A stretch of DNA of 64,000 bases from Alphaproteobacteria bacterium (lineage in GTDB: Bacteria; Pseudomonadota; Alphaproteobacteria; Caulobacterales; Caulobacteraceae), in NCBI GenBank assembly GCA_018820275.1, contig JAHJOO010000033.1, forward strand, positions 1 to 64,000, in the 5' to 3' direction. Of this stretch, positions 33,528 to 43,015 are shown in pieces. Positions within the stretch are counted from its first letter, which is position 1; each line of letters starts with the position of its first letter. Under the pieces are notes generated by a model. The model saw nothing but the letters and a program-made list of their open reading frames with translations, was not told the origin of the DNA and did not search any database. The position numbers and the translations under genes are program-made.

Positions 33528-33662
33528 TCAGTCCCGGCCCGGCTCGGCGTCACGGCCCGGGGACGACAGGTTCACCCAGAGGGAAACCCCGCCCACCACG
33601 ACGATGAAGAGCGAGAAGGCCGCGCAGACGGCGGCGACGACGGGAACGGCATCGGCGGGCAT
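33528..33662 (-). CDS. Small single-helix membrane protein, 44 aa
   Basis: The product has a hydrophobic segment at about 7-30 (VVAAVCAAFSLFIVVVGGV) and a charged C-terminal tail, so it should sit in the membrane with one helix. AGGAGAG lies well placed before the ATG at 33662. An FNR-type box is centred about 57 bp upstream of the start, and the neighbours encode bd oxidase and related microaerobic functions. It could be an accessory peptide of a respiratory complex, but it does not resemble CydX, which is present at 35910. Function unknown. Confidence 0.65.
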   Translation of the reverse strand: MPADAVPVVAAVCAAFSLFIVVVGGVSLWVNLSSPGRDAEPGRD

Positions 33663-33712
33663 GAGGACTCTCCTGTGAAGACGGCATCATCGCCGGCCGC
33701 GGGCGGTCGGCA

Positions 33713-33726
33713 TTGATTGAGGTCAA
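33713..33726. promoter_or_regulatory. FNR-type box upstream of the 44-aa membrane protein
   Basis: TTGATTGAGGTCAA matches the TTGAT-N4-ATCAA consensus with one mismatch. The nearest gene with correct orientation is the small protein starting at 33662. Confidence 0.6.
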
Positions 33727-33779
33727 AGGCGACCCGTCGGTGCCGCTCCGGCGGAACCGGGCGGCGCCGACCGGCCGGA

Positions 33780-34439
33780 TCAGAACTTGCGGCCCACGCC
33801 GATCGACACGACCCAGGGATCCAGGTCCACGTCGCTGACCAGCGCGCCGCCGTTGATGCTGGCGTCGGTGCTGAACCAGACCTTCTTCACGTCCACGTTC
33901 AGGCTCCACGGCCCGGTCAGCCCGATGTCCGCGCCGGCCTGCAAGGCGCCGCCGACGCCGTCGTCCAGATCGACGGTGAAGCCGTTCTTGTCCTCGCCCG
34001 AGTAGAAGATCATCGCATTCACCCCGGCGCCGACGTAGGGGCTGAAACGGCCCTCTGTCAGCGGCCGCCACTGGACCGTGACCACCGGCGGCAGGACCCA
34101 GGTCTCGTGGACCACGACGTCGGTCGCGCCGCCCCGGGCCCGCACCTCATGCTGCGTCGTCCCCAGAATGGCCTCGACGGCGATGTGGTCGGTGAAGAAG
34201 TAGGTGAAGCCCAGCGTCGGCATCACATCGTCGGAGACGTCGACGTCCAGGCCGGAGTCAGCCCCGGCGGCCGTGAAGATGCCGGCCTCGGTGGTCGGCG
34301 CCACGAGGCTCAGGCGGCCGGTCACGATCCAGTCTCCGGCGCGCGGCGGGGTCCAGGCGTCGGTCGTCTGGGCATGGGCGGCCCCCGTCGCTCCGGCGGC
34401 GACGGCGACGGCGGCGAGAAGGAAGGTCTTGAGGTTCAT
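33780..34439 (-). CDS. ompW: OmpW-family outer-membrane protein
   Basis: The 219-aa protein has a signal peptide ending AAHAQ and the OmpW pattern WIVTGRLSLVAPTTEAG...MPTLGFTYFFTDHIAVEAILGT, with a terminal Phe (VGRKF). OmpW forms an 8-stranded barrel for hydrophobic or small molecules and is often raised under low oxygen. An FNR-type box lies 83 bp upstream of the start. The ATG at 34439 gives a proper signal peptide; the longer frame does not. Confidence 0.9.
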   Translation of the reverse strand: MNLKTFLLAAVAVAAGATGAAHAQTTDAWTPPRAGDWIVTGRLSLVAPTTEAGIFTAAGADSGLDVDVSDDVMPTLGFTYFFTDHIAVEAILGTTQHEVRARGGATDVVVHETWVLPPVVTVQWRPLTEGRFSPYVGAGVNAMIFYSGEDKNGFTVDLDDGVGGALQAGADIGLTGPWSLNVDVKKVWFSTDASINGGALVSDVDLDPWVVSIGVGRKF

Positions 34440-34521
34440 CCCTGGAGTTCCCGGCGGTGAGGATCGCCCCATGCGCCCCAACCGTCAGACGATCTGTTGC
34501 GCCTCGATCCCCCGTCCCGCT

Positions 34522-34535
34522 TTGATGCACCTCAA
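34522..34535. promoter_or_regulatory. FNR-type box upstream of ompW
   Basis: TTGATGCACCTCAA differs from TTGAT-N4-ATCAA by one base. It lies in the interval between hemN and ompW, in position to control ompW. Confidence 0.6.
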
Positions 34536-34564
34536 ACAGCGCCAATCCGGGGTGAACTTTCGCG

Positions 34565-35923
34565 TCAGATCACCCGCGCGTGGCGGGGCGTCGCCGCCGG
34601 AATACCGGGGTCGAAGGCGGCCGCCACGGCCCGCAGGAAGGGGCGGCCGCGCGCCGTCACCTCGACGCCCCCTCCGCGCCGCGTGATCAGACCGTCCGCG
34701 GCCAGCCGGTCCAGGGTGGAGGCGGCGAAATCCAGGTCGGCCGCGCGGGTGCCGAGAGACGCCGCCACGGCGGCGACGTCGACGCGGAAGTCGCACATCA
34801 GCCGCTCGATGACCGCGGCGACGACGCGGTCGCGCGAGGTCAGGCGCACGCCCCGCACGGCCGGCGACCGGCCTTGCGCGACCGCCGCCCGCCAGTCCCG
34901 CTCGACGGCCGCGTTCTGGACGTAGAGGTCGGGAGTCCGCGAGATCGACGATGCCCCCAGCCCGATCAGCACCTCGGACGCGTCGGTGACGTAGCCCTGA
35001 AAATTGCGCCTCAGGCGCCCGGCCCGCGCGGCGGCGGCGAGATCGTCGTGCGGCAGGGCGAAATGGTCCAGCCCGACCGCCGCGTAGCCCGAGGAGACGA
35101 GGAGATCCTGCGCCGCCCGGCTCATGGCGAAGCGGCCGGCGGGGCCGGCCAGCTCGGCGGCGTCGATCAGCTTCTGATGCGGCTTCATCCACGGCACGTG
35201 GGCGTAGCCGAACAGGGCCAGCCGCTCGGGCCGCAGGGTCAGCACCTGCCGCAGGGTCGCCTCGACCTCGGCCACCCCCTGACGCGGCAGGCCGTACATC
35301 AGGTCCAGATTCAGCGAGAATATCCCCGCCCGCCGCAGCCCTTCGGCCGCGGCCACGATGGTGTCGAAGGTCTCGGGCCGGTTCACCGCCGCCTGCACCT
35401 CCGGGGAGAGATCCTGAACGCCCAGCGAGGCGCGGGTCAGTCCCAGGTCGCCGGCCGCCTCGATCCACGCCGGGGTCAATGTCTCCGGGTCCAGCTCGGC
35501 CGCGAATTCCGTCAGCGCGCCGAAGTCGAACCGGTCCGACAGACCCGCCACCAGCCGGCGCAGGTCGTCCGGCGCGAGCATGTTCGGCGTGCCGCCGCCG
35601 AGATGCAGCCGGTCGATGCGCAGGCGTGCGCCCGCGGCGTCGGCGACCATGTCCGCCTCACGCAGCAGCAGGTCGACGTAGCTGGAGATCGTCTCCGCCC
35701 GGTTCACCGCGCGAGTGTTGCAGCCGCAGTACCAGCACAGCCGCCTGCAGAACGGCAGATGCACATACAGCGAGGCGGGTCCGCCGACCCCGGCACTGGC
35801 CAGCGCCGCGGTCCAGTCGGCCGGACCGACGGCGGGGCTGAACGCCGCCGCCGTCGGATAGCTGGTGTACCGGGGCACCGGGCCGTCCCAGCGGGCGATC
35901 AGCTCGCCCTCAGACGGCGTCAT
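34565..35923 (-). CDS. hemN: Oxygen-independent coproporphyrinogen III dehydrogenase
   Basis: The 452-aa radical-SAM enzyme has HLPFCRRLCWYCGCNT with the cluster cysteines 59, 63 and 66 plus Cys68 (CX3CX2CXC, true HemN). It also has LHLGGGTPNML. It decarboxylates coproporphyrinogen III to protoporphyrinogen IX without O2, supplying haem when oxygen is low. The N-terminus RYTSYPTAAAF is also HemN-like. The ATG at 35923 lies inside the last codons of cydX, so it is coupled to the bd-oxidase operon. Confidence 0.95.
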   Translation of the reverse strand: MTPSEGELIARWDGPVPRYTSYPTAAAFSPAVGPADWTAALASAGVGGPASLYVHLPFCRRLCWYCGCNTRAVNRAETISSYVDLLLREADMVADAAGARLRIDRLHLGGGTPNMLAPDDLRRLVAGLSDRFDFGALTEFAAELDPETLTPAWIEAAGDLGLTRASLGVQDLSPEVQAAVNRPETFDTIVAAAEGLRRAGIFSLNLDLMYGLPRQGVAEVEATLRQVLTLRPERLALFGYAHVPWMKPHQKLIDAAELAGPAGRFAMSRAAQDLLVSSGYAAVGLDHFALPHDDLAAAARAGRLRRNFQGYVTDASEVLIGLGASSISRTPDLYVQNAAVERDWRAAVAQGRSPAVRGVRLTSRDRVVAAVIERLMCDFRVDVAAVAASLGTRAADLDFAASTLDRLAADGLITRRGGGVEVTARGRPFLRAVAAAFDPGIPAATPRHARVI

Positions 35924-36053
35924 GGTCGGTCGGCCACGGGCTGGAGGCACCGTCGTCCCCCTCGTCGACCAGCTGGAACTCGTGCCACAGGCCGTTCAGC
36001 ACGCCGAACAGCACGGCCAGGCCGAGGCCCAGAATCCAGGCGAAGTACCACAT
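35910..36053 (-). CDS. cydX: Cytochrome bd oxidase small subunit
   Basis: The 47-aa protein opens MWYFAWILGLGLAVLF and continues GVLNGLWHE, the CydX/YbgT signature, followed by an acidic tail. It is a single-helix subunit that stabilises the haems of CydAB. It starts 19 bp after cydB and its 3' end overlaps the hemN start by 14 bp. Confidence 0.93.
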   Translation of the reverse strand: MWYFAWILGLGLAVLFGVLNGLWHEFQLVDEGDDGASSPWPTDHDAV

Positions 36054-36071
36054 GAGAGGTCCTTTCTCGGC

Positions 36072-37220
36072 TCAGTAGAGGTCGGGGTTGGTCTTGAGCT
36101 CGGCGGTCGAGGTCCGTCCCCACAGCACCCGGTAGACCCAGGCGGTGTAGGCCAGCACGATCGGCAGGAAGACGATCGTGACGCCCAGCATGATGAACAG
36201 GGTCACTTGGCTGGACGACGCGTTCCAGACCGTCAGGCTGGACTGCGGATCGATCGAGCTCGGCAGGATGAACGGGAACATCGACAGGCCCACCGTGGCG
36301 ATGATCCCGGCGGCCGAGACCGATGACCCGAACAGGGCCAGCGGCGACCACCGCGTGCTCAGCCCGATCAGGGCCAGCGCCGCCCCGGCGAAGCCGAGCG
36401 CGGGCGCGGCCATCATCCACGGCCAGGTCGCATAGTTGCCCAGCCACGCCCCCGCCTGCGCCTCGACCGTCGTGCGCAGGGGATTGGAGGCGCCGGCCAT
36501 GTCGACCGTGCCCGTGATCGCGAAGCCCATGTCGGCCCAGGTCACGAAGGCCCCGCCCACCGCGAACAGCCCCAACGAGGCCACCGCCGCGCCGACGCCG
36601 ATGCGCCGGGCCCGGGCCTGCACCGGCCCCTGTTCCGCCTTGACCCCCAGCCAGGCCGCGCCGTGCAGCACGAGCATGGCAACCGACAGCAGGCCGCAGG
36701 TCAGGCTGAACGGCGTGAACAGGCCCAGCAGCGTGCCTTCGTAGAAGGAGCGCAGGTCGCCATCGAGGCGGAAGGGCGCGCCCAGCAGCACGTTGCCCAC
36801 GGCCACGCCGAAGACCAGCGCCGGCACCGCGCCGCCCACGAACAGGGCCCAGTCCCACGCCTCCCGCCACGCCTTCGACGGCCGCTTCGACCGGTATTTG
36901 AAGGCAACGGGCCTCAGGATCAGGGCGGCCAGAACCAGGAACATGGCCAGGTAGAAGCCCGAGAAGCTGACCGCATAGACGAACGGCCAGGCCGCGAAGA
37001 TCGCGCCGCCGCCGAGGATGAACCAGACCTGGTTGCCTTCCCAGGTCGGGCCGACGGTGTTGATCACCATGCGGCGCTCCTCGTCGGACTTCGCGACGAA
37101 GGGCAGGAGGGCGCCGACGCCCAGGTCGAAGCCGTCGGTGAGGGCGAAGCCGATCAGCAGCACGCCCAGAAGCGCCCACCAGATCAGTCTCAGCGTGCCG
37201 TAGTCGAGGGGCAGTTCCAT
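36072..37220 (-). CDS. cydB: Cytochrome bd ubiquinol oxidase subunit II
   Basis: The 382-aa membrane protein has the typical start [27 protein letters not shown] and [15 protein letters not shown], plus about eight more helices ending in a short cytoplasmic tail. With CydA it forms the high-affinity quinol oxidase for low oxygen. It follows cydA by 24 bp. The order A-B-X is the usual one. Confidence 0.97.
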   Translation of the reverse strand: MELPLDYGTLRLIWWALLGVLLIGFALTDGFDLGVGALLPFVAKSDEERRMVINTVGPTWEGNQVWFILGGGAIFAAWPFVYAVSFSGFYLAMFLVLAALILRPVAFKYRSKRPSKAWREAWDWALFVGGAVPALVFGVAVGNVLLGAPFRLDGDLRSFYEGTLLGLFTPFSLTCGLLSVAMLVLHGAAWLGVKAEQGPVQARARRIGVGAAVASLGLFAVGGAFVTWADMGFAITGTVDMAGASNPLRTTVEAQAGAWLGNYATWPWMMAAPALGFAGAALALIGLSTRWSPLALFGSSVSAAGIIATVGLSMFPFILPSSIDPQSSLTVWNASSSQVTLFIMLGVTIVFLPIVLAYTAWVYRVLWGRTSTAELKTNPDLY

Positions 37221-37244
37221 TGCAGGGGTCCTTTGCGAACGGGG

Positions 37245-38828
37245 TCAGACCAGGGCCGTCACGACGTCGGCCGGGGGCGCGTCGGTCGCGGGGCGGGGCC
37301 CGAAGGCTTCCTGCTCGGCAAACGGCCCCTTCTTGATGAGATGCAGGATCAGGCCGACCTCGATCACCGCCAGCACGCCGTAGAACAGGGTGAAGCCGAT
37401 GATGGTCGTCCACAGCTGCGGGACGGTCAGGCTGGAGGCGCCCAGGAAGGTCGGCAGCACGCCCTCCACGGCCCAGGGCTGACGCCCCACCTCGGCTACG
37501 ATCCAGCCGAACTCCGCGGCCAGCCACGGCAGGGGGATGGCCAGGACGGCCAGCCGCAGGAACCACTTCGTCTCGTGTCGCCTGAGCGTGCACAGCAGGA
37601 AGGCCGTGGCGAACAGGGCGATCATGGCGAAGCCGATCGCGGCCATGAGACGGAAGGACCAGAACATCAGCGGCACGTCCGGGACCGTGCTCCAGGCCGC
37701 GGCGCGGACCTGGTCGGGGCTGGCCTGCCGCGGATCGGCGATGAAGCGCTTCAGCAGGAGGCCGTAGCCGAGGTCGTTGCGATGGGTTTCGAACACGCCG
37801 CGCGCGGCGACGTCGGTCGGGTCGACCTTCAGCTGCTCCAGGGCGCCGTAGGCCACGACACCGGACTCGATCCGATCCTCGGCCACGGCGACGAGTTCAA
37901 GAATCCCCGCCACTTCGCCGTTGATGCTGCGGGTGGAGATCAGGCCCAGCACGTAGGGGACCTTCACCTCATAGTGGGTTTCGCGGTCCTCGAGGCTGGG
38001 CAGGCCGAACAGGGTCAGACCCGCCGGTGCCGGCTCGGTGCGCCACATGGCCTCCAGCGCCGCCAGCTTCATTTTCTGGTTGTCGGTCAGGGCATAGCCG
38101 CTCTCGTCGCCCAGCACGACGACCGACAGCGAGGCCGCCAGGCCGAACGCCGAGGCGACCGTCATGGACCGCTTGGCGAAGCCCTTGTGCTTGCCCTTCA
38201 GCAGATAGAAGGCGGAGATTCCCAGCACGAACACGGCGGCGATGACGTAGCCGGCCGAGACCGTGTGCACGAACTTGGCCTGGGCCACCGGGTTGAACAG
38301 CACCGCCATGAAGTCGGTGACCTCCATCCGCATGGTGTCGGTGTTGAAGGTCGAGCCGACCGGGTTCTGCATCCAGCCGTTGGCGATCAGGATCCACAGG
38401 GCCGACAGGTTGGTGCCCAGCGCCACCATGAAGGTGACGAACAGGTGGGTGACCGGCTTCAGCTTGTCCCAGCCGAAGAACATCAGCCCGACGAAGGTGG
38501 CCTCGAGGAAGAAGGCCATCAGACCCTCGATGGCCAGCGGGGCCCCGAAGATGTCGCCGACGTAGTGGCTGTAATAGCTCCAGTTCATGCCGAACTGGAA
38601 CTCCATGGTGATGCCGGTGGCGACGCCGAGGACGAAGTTGACCCCGAACAGGCCGGCCCAGAACCGGGTGATGGTCCGCCAGATCGGCCGGCGCGTCATC
38701 ACATAGATCGACTCCATGATGACCAGCATGAACGAGAGTCCGAGCGTCAGCGGCACGAACAGGAAGTGATAGAGCGCCGTCAGCGCGAACTGCAGACGGG
38801 ACAGGTCGACGACCGCGAGGTCGATCAT
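37245..38828 (-). CDS. cydA: Cytochrome bd ubiquinol oxidase subunit I
   Basis: The 527-aa membrane protein has LSRLQFALTALYHFLFVPLTLG with a haem ligand His, the haem-binding GRQPW motif and a long Q-loop (about 250-370). It oxidises ubiquinol and binds haems b558, b595 and d. A perfect FNR box lies 76 bp upstream of the start. The ATG at 38828 is the first after that box. Confidence 0.97.
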   Translation of the reverse strand: MIDLAVVDLSRLQFALTALYHFLFVPLTLGLSFMLVIMESIYVMTRRPIWRTITRFWAGLFGVNFVLGVATGITMEFQFGMNWSYYSHYVGDIFGAPLAIEGLMAFFLEATFVGLMFFGWDKLKPVTHLFVTFMVALGTNLSALWILIANGWMQNPVGSTFNTDTMRMEVTDFMAVLFNPVAQAKFVHTVSAGYVIAAVFVLGISAFYLLKGKHKGFAKRSMTVASAFGLAASLSVVVLGDESGYALTDNQKMKLAALEAMWRTEPAPAGLTLFGLPSLEDRETHYEVKVPYVLGLISTRSINGEVAGILELVAVAEDRIESGVVAYGALEQLKVDPTDVAARGVFETHRNDLGYGLLLKRFIADPRQASPDQVRAAAWSTVPDVPLMFWSFRLMAAIGFAMIALFATAFLLCTLRRHETKWFLRLAVLAIPLPWLAAEFGWIVAEVGRQPWAVEGVLPTFLGASSLTVPQLWTTIIGFTLFYGVLAVIEVGLILHLIKKGPFAEQEAFGPRPATDAPPADVVTALV

Positions 38829-38903
38829 GACGGGGGCCTCCTCGGTGCCGGACGGGACGACCGGCTTCAGGGCGGCGGTTAGGGGGCTTCGCCGCCCGTC
38901 TCC

Positions 38904-38917
38904 TTGATTTCGATCAA
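38904..38917. promoter_or_regulatory. FNR-type box between cydA and cydD
   Basis: TTGATTTCGATCAA is a perfect match to TTGAT-N4-ATCAA. It is shared by the divergent cydA-cydB-cydX-hemN and cydD-cydC units. It is the strongest of four such boxes in this region. Confidence 0.8.
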
Positions 38918-38951
38918 AGGCGCGGGGGGCGACGCGGGCTACGGCCGGGTC

Positions 38952-40571
38952 ATGTCCGCATCCCATCTCGCCGTCGAAGATCCCCGCCGCGCCCGCGCCT
39001 GGCTGAAGGCGCAGGGACGTCCGGCGCAGGCGAGCCTCGGCCGCGCGGCGGCCCTGACGGTGCTGGACGCGGCCCCCGCCGTCGGCTTCGCGGCCGGCCT
39101 GGCCTGGGCGATCTCCGCCTTCGACGACGGCCTGCTGGCCATGATCCCGGGTCTGGGCGTGGCTCTCATCTCGCTCGGCGCGCGCGGGCTTCTGGCCGGC
39201 CAGGCGCTTCTGGCCGGCGGCCGGGCCGCGGCCGAGGTCAAGGCGTCGGTCCGGTCCCGCGCCCTGGCCTCGCTCTTCGCCGGCCGGGCCGTGCCGCTGT
39301 CGACGGCCATGGAGGGGGTCGAGGCCCTGGACGGGCACTATGCCCGCTTCGAGCCCGCGCGGGTTTCCGCCTCGGTTACGCCGCTCCTGCTGATCGCGGT
39401 GGCCGCACTCGCCAGCCCCGTCGCGGCGGGCATTCTCCTGTTCACCCTGATCCCCTTCGTGCTGGGCATGGCGCTGGCGGGCACCGCCGCGGCGGGCGAG
39501 AGCCGGCGCCAGTTCGCCGCCCTGTCGCGCCTGTCGGGCCTGTTCGTCGACCGGGTCCGCGCCCTGCCCGCGGTTCTGGCCTTCCAGGCCGAGGACCGCG
39601 TCACGCACGACGTGGCCACGGCCTCGGAAGACCTCCAGAGGCGCACGGCCCGTGTGCTGCGCGTGGCCTTCACCTCGTCCGCGGTGCTGGAGTTCTTCTC
39701 GGCGCTGTCGGTGGCCCTGGTGGCGGTCTACTGCGGCTTCAACCTGCTGCGCCTGCTGCCCTTCCCGGTCCCCGAGACGCTGGACCTTGGGCGGGCCTTC
39801 TTCGTTCTCGCCCTCGCGCCTGAAGTCTACGCGCCCCTGCGCCGGCTCGCCGCCGCCTATCATGACCGTCAGGCCGCCGAGGCGACCCAGCACACGCTGG
39901 AGGACGCCGTCCCCGCGGTCTGCCCGTCGCCCGCCGCGACGGTCGCCGCCCTGCCCCGCACGCCGCCGGCCATCCGGTTCGACGGCGTCACCATCCGCTA
40001 CGGTTCGGCGCCGCCGGCCGTCCTCCGGTTCGACCTTGACGTCCGGCCCGGCCAGACCGTGGTGCTGACCGGGGCCAGCGGTGCCGGCAAGAGCAGCCTG
40101 CTTCACGCCCTCCTGGGCATCGCCCCGGTGACGGAGGGGCGGATCCTGATCGACGGCCGCCCTATGGCGGAGCTGGGGTGCCTCGCCGGATCGGTTGCCT
40201 GGGCCAGCCAGGCGCCGGTGATCGTGCCCGGAACCCTGGGCGAGAACATCGCCGTGGCCGACCGGTCCGCCTGCCGCCGTCGGCTGATGGCCGCTGCGGC
40301 CGCGGCCGGGCTGAAGGGCGACCTCGACCGCCGGCTGGACGAACGGGGCGGCGGCCTGTCCGGCGGGGAGACGCGCCGGCTTGCCCTGGCCCGGGCCCTC
40401 CTCAAGGACGCGCCGGTGCTGCTGCTCGACGAGCCGACGGCCGACCTTGACCGGGACGCCGAACGCGCCCTGATCGAGGTGATCCGCCGCGCGGCGGCGG
40501 GCCGGACGACCCTGATCGCCACCCACTCCGCCGCCGTGACGGCCCTCGCCGATCGGGTGGTGCGGCTGTGA
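38952..40571 (+). CDS. cydD: ABC transporter for cytochrome bd assembly, CydD
   Basis: The 539-aa protein is a fused membrane/ATPase half transporter: an N-terminal six-helix domain (to about 330), Walker A GASGAGKSS, signature LSGGETRR and Walker B VLLLDEPT. CydDC exports glutathione/cysteine or handles haem to allow assembly of bd oxidase in the periplasm. It overlaps cydC by four bases (GTGA) and is divergent from cydA under the same FNR box. Confidence 0.9.
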   Translation: MSASHLAVEDPRRARAWLKAQGRPAQASLGRAAALTVLDAAPAVGFAAGLAWAISAFDDGLLAMIPGLGVALISLGARGLLAGQALLAGGRAAAEVKASVRSRALASLFAGRAVPLSTAMEGVEALDGHYARFEPARVSASVTPLLLIAVAALASPVAAGILLFTLIPFVLGMALAGTAAAGESRRQFAALSRLSGLFVDRVRALPAVLAFQAEDRVTHDVATASEDLQRRTARVLRVAFTSSAVLEFFSALSVALVAVYCGFNLLRLLPFPVPETLDLGRAFFVLALAPEVYAPLRRLAAAYHDRQAAEATQHTLEDAVPAVCPSPAATVAALPRTPPAIRFDGVTIRYGSAPPAVLRFDLDVRPGQTVVLTGASGAGKSSLLHALLGIAPVTEGRILIDGRPMAELGCLAGSVAWASQAPVIVPGTLGENIAVADRSACRRRLMAAAAAAGLKGDLDRRLDERGGGLSGGETRRLALARALLKDAPVLLLDEPTADLDRDAERALIEVIRRAAAGRTTLIATHSAAVTALADRVVRL

Positions 40572-42226
40572 GCGACGTCGCCCGGATCCAGAGTCTGGTC
40601 GCGGCAGAGCTCGGTCGGGAGCGGGGCCGGCTGCGGACCGCCGCGATCGCCGGTGCCGTCGTCGCCGGGGCGGCCGTCGCCCTTCTGGGCCTGTCCGGCT
40701 GGTTCATCACCGGCGCGGCCCTGGCCGGCGTCGCCGGCGCGGGGGCGGTGGCGACCTTCAACTATCTGACCCCCAGCGCGGCGATCCGGCTGTTCGCCAT
40801 CCTGCGGACCGTGGCGCGCTACGTCGAGCGCGTGGCCGGTCATGAGGCGGCCCTTGCCGCCCTGTCCCGGCTGCGCCCCGCCCTGTTCCGGGCGTTCGCC
40901 GACGGCGCGCCGGAGGCGGCCCTGGGCCTGTCCGCCGGAGAGGCGTCGGCCCGGCTGGTCGAGGACGTGGACGCGATCCAGACCCTGTTCGTGCGACGCG
41001 CGACGCCCTTCGCCCTCGGGGCCGGCGCCGCCGTCTCGGTCGGTCTGGCCCTCCTCGCGCATCCCCTCTGCGCCGCGGTGGTGGTCCTCGCCATGGCGCT
41101 GTCCGTGGGCGGCGCCCACCGGATCGCCCGACGTGGGGCCGAGCCGGCGGGGATGCGGATCCAGGAGGCTCTCGGCCGGCTGAAGGGAACCTCCACCGCC
41201 CTGGCGGGGGCGGCGCCGGAGCTGCGCGCCTATGGTCTCGAAGGTTGGGCCGAGGCCGCGGTCTCTCGTGAGGCGGCCGCCCTGGACCAGGCCCGGCTCG
41301 CGGCGCGCGAGGCGGAGGGCCGGCTCCAGGCCTGGCAGAGTGCCTGCCTCGCCTTCGGCGCGGTCGGCGCCCTGGCGGCGGCGGCCTGGGGTGGCGCGCC
41401 GATGCCGATGGCGGCGCTGGCGGCACTGGTGGCCGTGACCGGCGTCGAGGCGGCCGGCGGCTTGGCACAGGCCCTCCTGCACAACGGCGCGGCCAAGGCA
41501 GCTCTCGGGCGGCTGGACCGGCTGATTGCGGAGCCCGCGGCGTCCGGACGCGTCGCGCCGACCGACGCCCGCATCGCGGTGGCGGATCTGGACCTCGACC
41601 TCCACCCGCCGGCGCGGCTGGGCCTCGTCGGGCCTTCGGGATGCGGCAAGACCTCGCTCATCGAGCGTCTGATGCTGCTGCGCACGCCGCTCGTGGGAGA
41701 GGCGCGTCTGGGCGGCGTCCCGACCGAGATCGCGGACGTCGCGTCCGTTCGGGCCCGCTTCGCCTATGCGGCGCAGAAGACAAGCCTGCTGGACGGTTCG
41801 GTCCGGCAGAACCTCGCCCTCGCCGGCCCGGTCGTGACGGACGGCGAGATGTGGTCGGCGCTGGCGGACGCGGCCCTCGCCGGACGCGTGCGGGACTCCG
41901 GCCTCGGTCTCGACATGCCGGTCGGACCCGGCGGCCTCGGTCTGTCCGGCGGCGAGCGGCGTCGGTTGACCCTGGCCCGGGCCTACCTGCGGCCGGCCTC
42001 GTGGCTGATCCTGGACGAGCCGACGGAGGGTCTGGACGCGGCGACCGAGGCGCAGGTCCTCGCGCGGCTGGATGCGCGGCTCCGGCGGACCGGCCAGGGG
42101 CTGATCATGGTCAGCCATCGCGCCGCCGGCCTCACGATCTGCGACCAGGTCGTCCGGATCGGCGGGCGCGAGGACGGGGCCGCCTCCGCAGCCGCCGCGC
42201 GCGCCACCCGCAGGGAGCCGGCCTAG
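40568..42226 (+). CDS. cydC: ABC transporter for cytochrome bd assembly, CydC
   Basis: The 552-aa partner of CydD has six membrane helices, Walker A GPSGCGKTS, signature LSGGERRRL and Walker B LILDEPTEG. GTG at 40568 overlaps the cydD stop. The 3' end overlaps the FNR gene stop by four bases in convergent orientation. Confidence 0.9.
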   Translation: MSDVARIQSLVAAELGRERGRLRTAAIAGAVVAGAAVALLGLSGWFITGAALAGVAGAGAVATFNYLTPSAAIRLFAILRTVARYVERVAGHEAALAALSRLRPALFRAFADGAPEAALGLSAGEASARLVEDVDAIQTLFVRRATPFALGAGAAVSVGLALLAHPLCAAVVVLAMALSVGGAHRIARRGAEPAGMRIQEALGRLKGTSTALAGAAPELRAYGLEGWAEAAVSREAAALDQARLAAREAEGRLQAWQSACLAFGAVGALAAAAWGGAPMPMAALAALVAVTGVEAAGGLAQALLHNGAAKAALGRLDRLIAEPAASGRVAPTDARIAVADLDLDLHPPARLGLVGPSGCGKTSLIERLMLLRTPLVGEARLGGVPTEIADVASVRARFAYAAQKTSLLDGSVRQNLALAGPVVTDGEMWSALADAALAGRVRDSGLGLDMPVGPGGLGLSGGERRRLTLARAYLRPASWLILDEPTEGLDAATEAQVLARLDARLRRTGQGLIMVSHRAAGLTICDQVVRIGGREDGAASAAAARATRREPA

Positions 42227-42960
42227 GTCTCGCCCTCGGCAATGGCGCGCAGCCGCCCCGGCCGCTCGATGCTCACCTCGTTCAGCGAAACCAGCCGGAT
42301 CACGCCCTGGCCCTTGAGCTTCGTCAGGACGCGGCTGACCGTCTCGATGGTCAGACCCAGATAGTCCGCGATCTCTCCGCGCGTCATCGGCAGCCGGACC
42401 CGGCCGGCCGCGGTGGGGCGCAGGGGGTCGTGCGAGGGCAGGTCCAGCAGGAACGACGCCAGCCGCTCCTGCGCCGTCTTGCGGCCCAGCAGCAGCATCT
42501 GGCTCTGCGCCGCCGCCAGTTCGTGCCGGGCCCGGTCCAGCAGGGCGCGCTCGAGCGCGGGGCTCGCGTGGACCAGGGCGTTGTACTCGGCGCGCCGGAA
42601 GCGGCAGGCGGTCGACGCCTCGATCGCCTCCGCCGTGAACAGATGCTGGTCTCCGCCGGCCAGCCCGAGGAAGTCCCCGGCGAAGAGGAACCCCGTGATC
42701 TGCCGCCGGCCATCGGGCAGCAGCTTGTAGACCCGCACCGACCCCGAGGTGACGTTGAACAGGAACTCGGCCGGCTCGCCTTCGTGGGCCAGCGGCTGTC
42801 CGGCGGCGAAGGTCATCGTCTCCGCCAGGGCGTCCAGCTTGGCCAGATCGGCGGGGCCCAGAAAGCCGCAGACCGAAAAGGCCCGCGCGCCGCAGGACGT
42901 GCAGGCCGACTCGCTGCGACGTCCGGCGCAGTCGGCGGGCAGGCTCTTGAGTTCGATCAT
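42223..42960 (-). CDS. FNR-type oxygen-sensing transcription regulator
   Basis: The 245-aa Crp/Fnr protein has cysteines at 11, 20, 23 and 31 (ACTSCGARAFSVC) and a central Cys119, which fits a 4Fe-4S-binding FNR rather than a FixK. A cyclic-nucleotide-like domain is followed by a helix-turn-helix with ETVSRVLTKLK; the E-SR pattern recognises TTGAT-N4-ATCAA. It should activate the four box-bearing promoters nearby when oxygen is low. The start ATG at 42960 is clear. It is transcribed away from the cytochrome gene, and no box of its own was seen. Confidence 0.92.
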   Translation of the reverse strand: MIELKSLPADCAGRRSESACTSCGARAFSVCGFLGPADLAKLDALAETMTFAAGQPLAHEGEPAEFLFNVTSGSVRVYKLLPDGRRQITGFLFAGDFLGLAGGDQHLFTAEAIEASTACRFRRAEYNALVHASPALERALLDRARHELAAAQSQMLLLGRKTAQERLASFLLDLPSHDPLRPTAAGRVRLPMTRGEIADYLGLTIETVSRVLTKLKGQGVIRLVSLNEVSIERPGRLRAIAEGET

Positions 42961-43015
42961 GGCGGCCTCTCGAAGCGCGTCACCCTAGGCGCTGCGGCGC
43001 AGGCCGCCAACCGGG

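Noticed and set aside
33083-33553. Minus-strand 156-codon frame upstream of amtB
   Set aside because: It crosses the AT-rich amtB promoter region and overlaps the better-supported 44-aa gene; composition is Arg-rich without domain.
36663-38882. 739-codon plus-strand open frame opposite cydA and cydB
   Set aside because: The minus-strand proteins are unmistakable; the plus frame has no domain and shadow-like composition.
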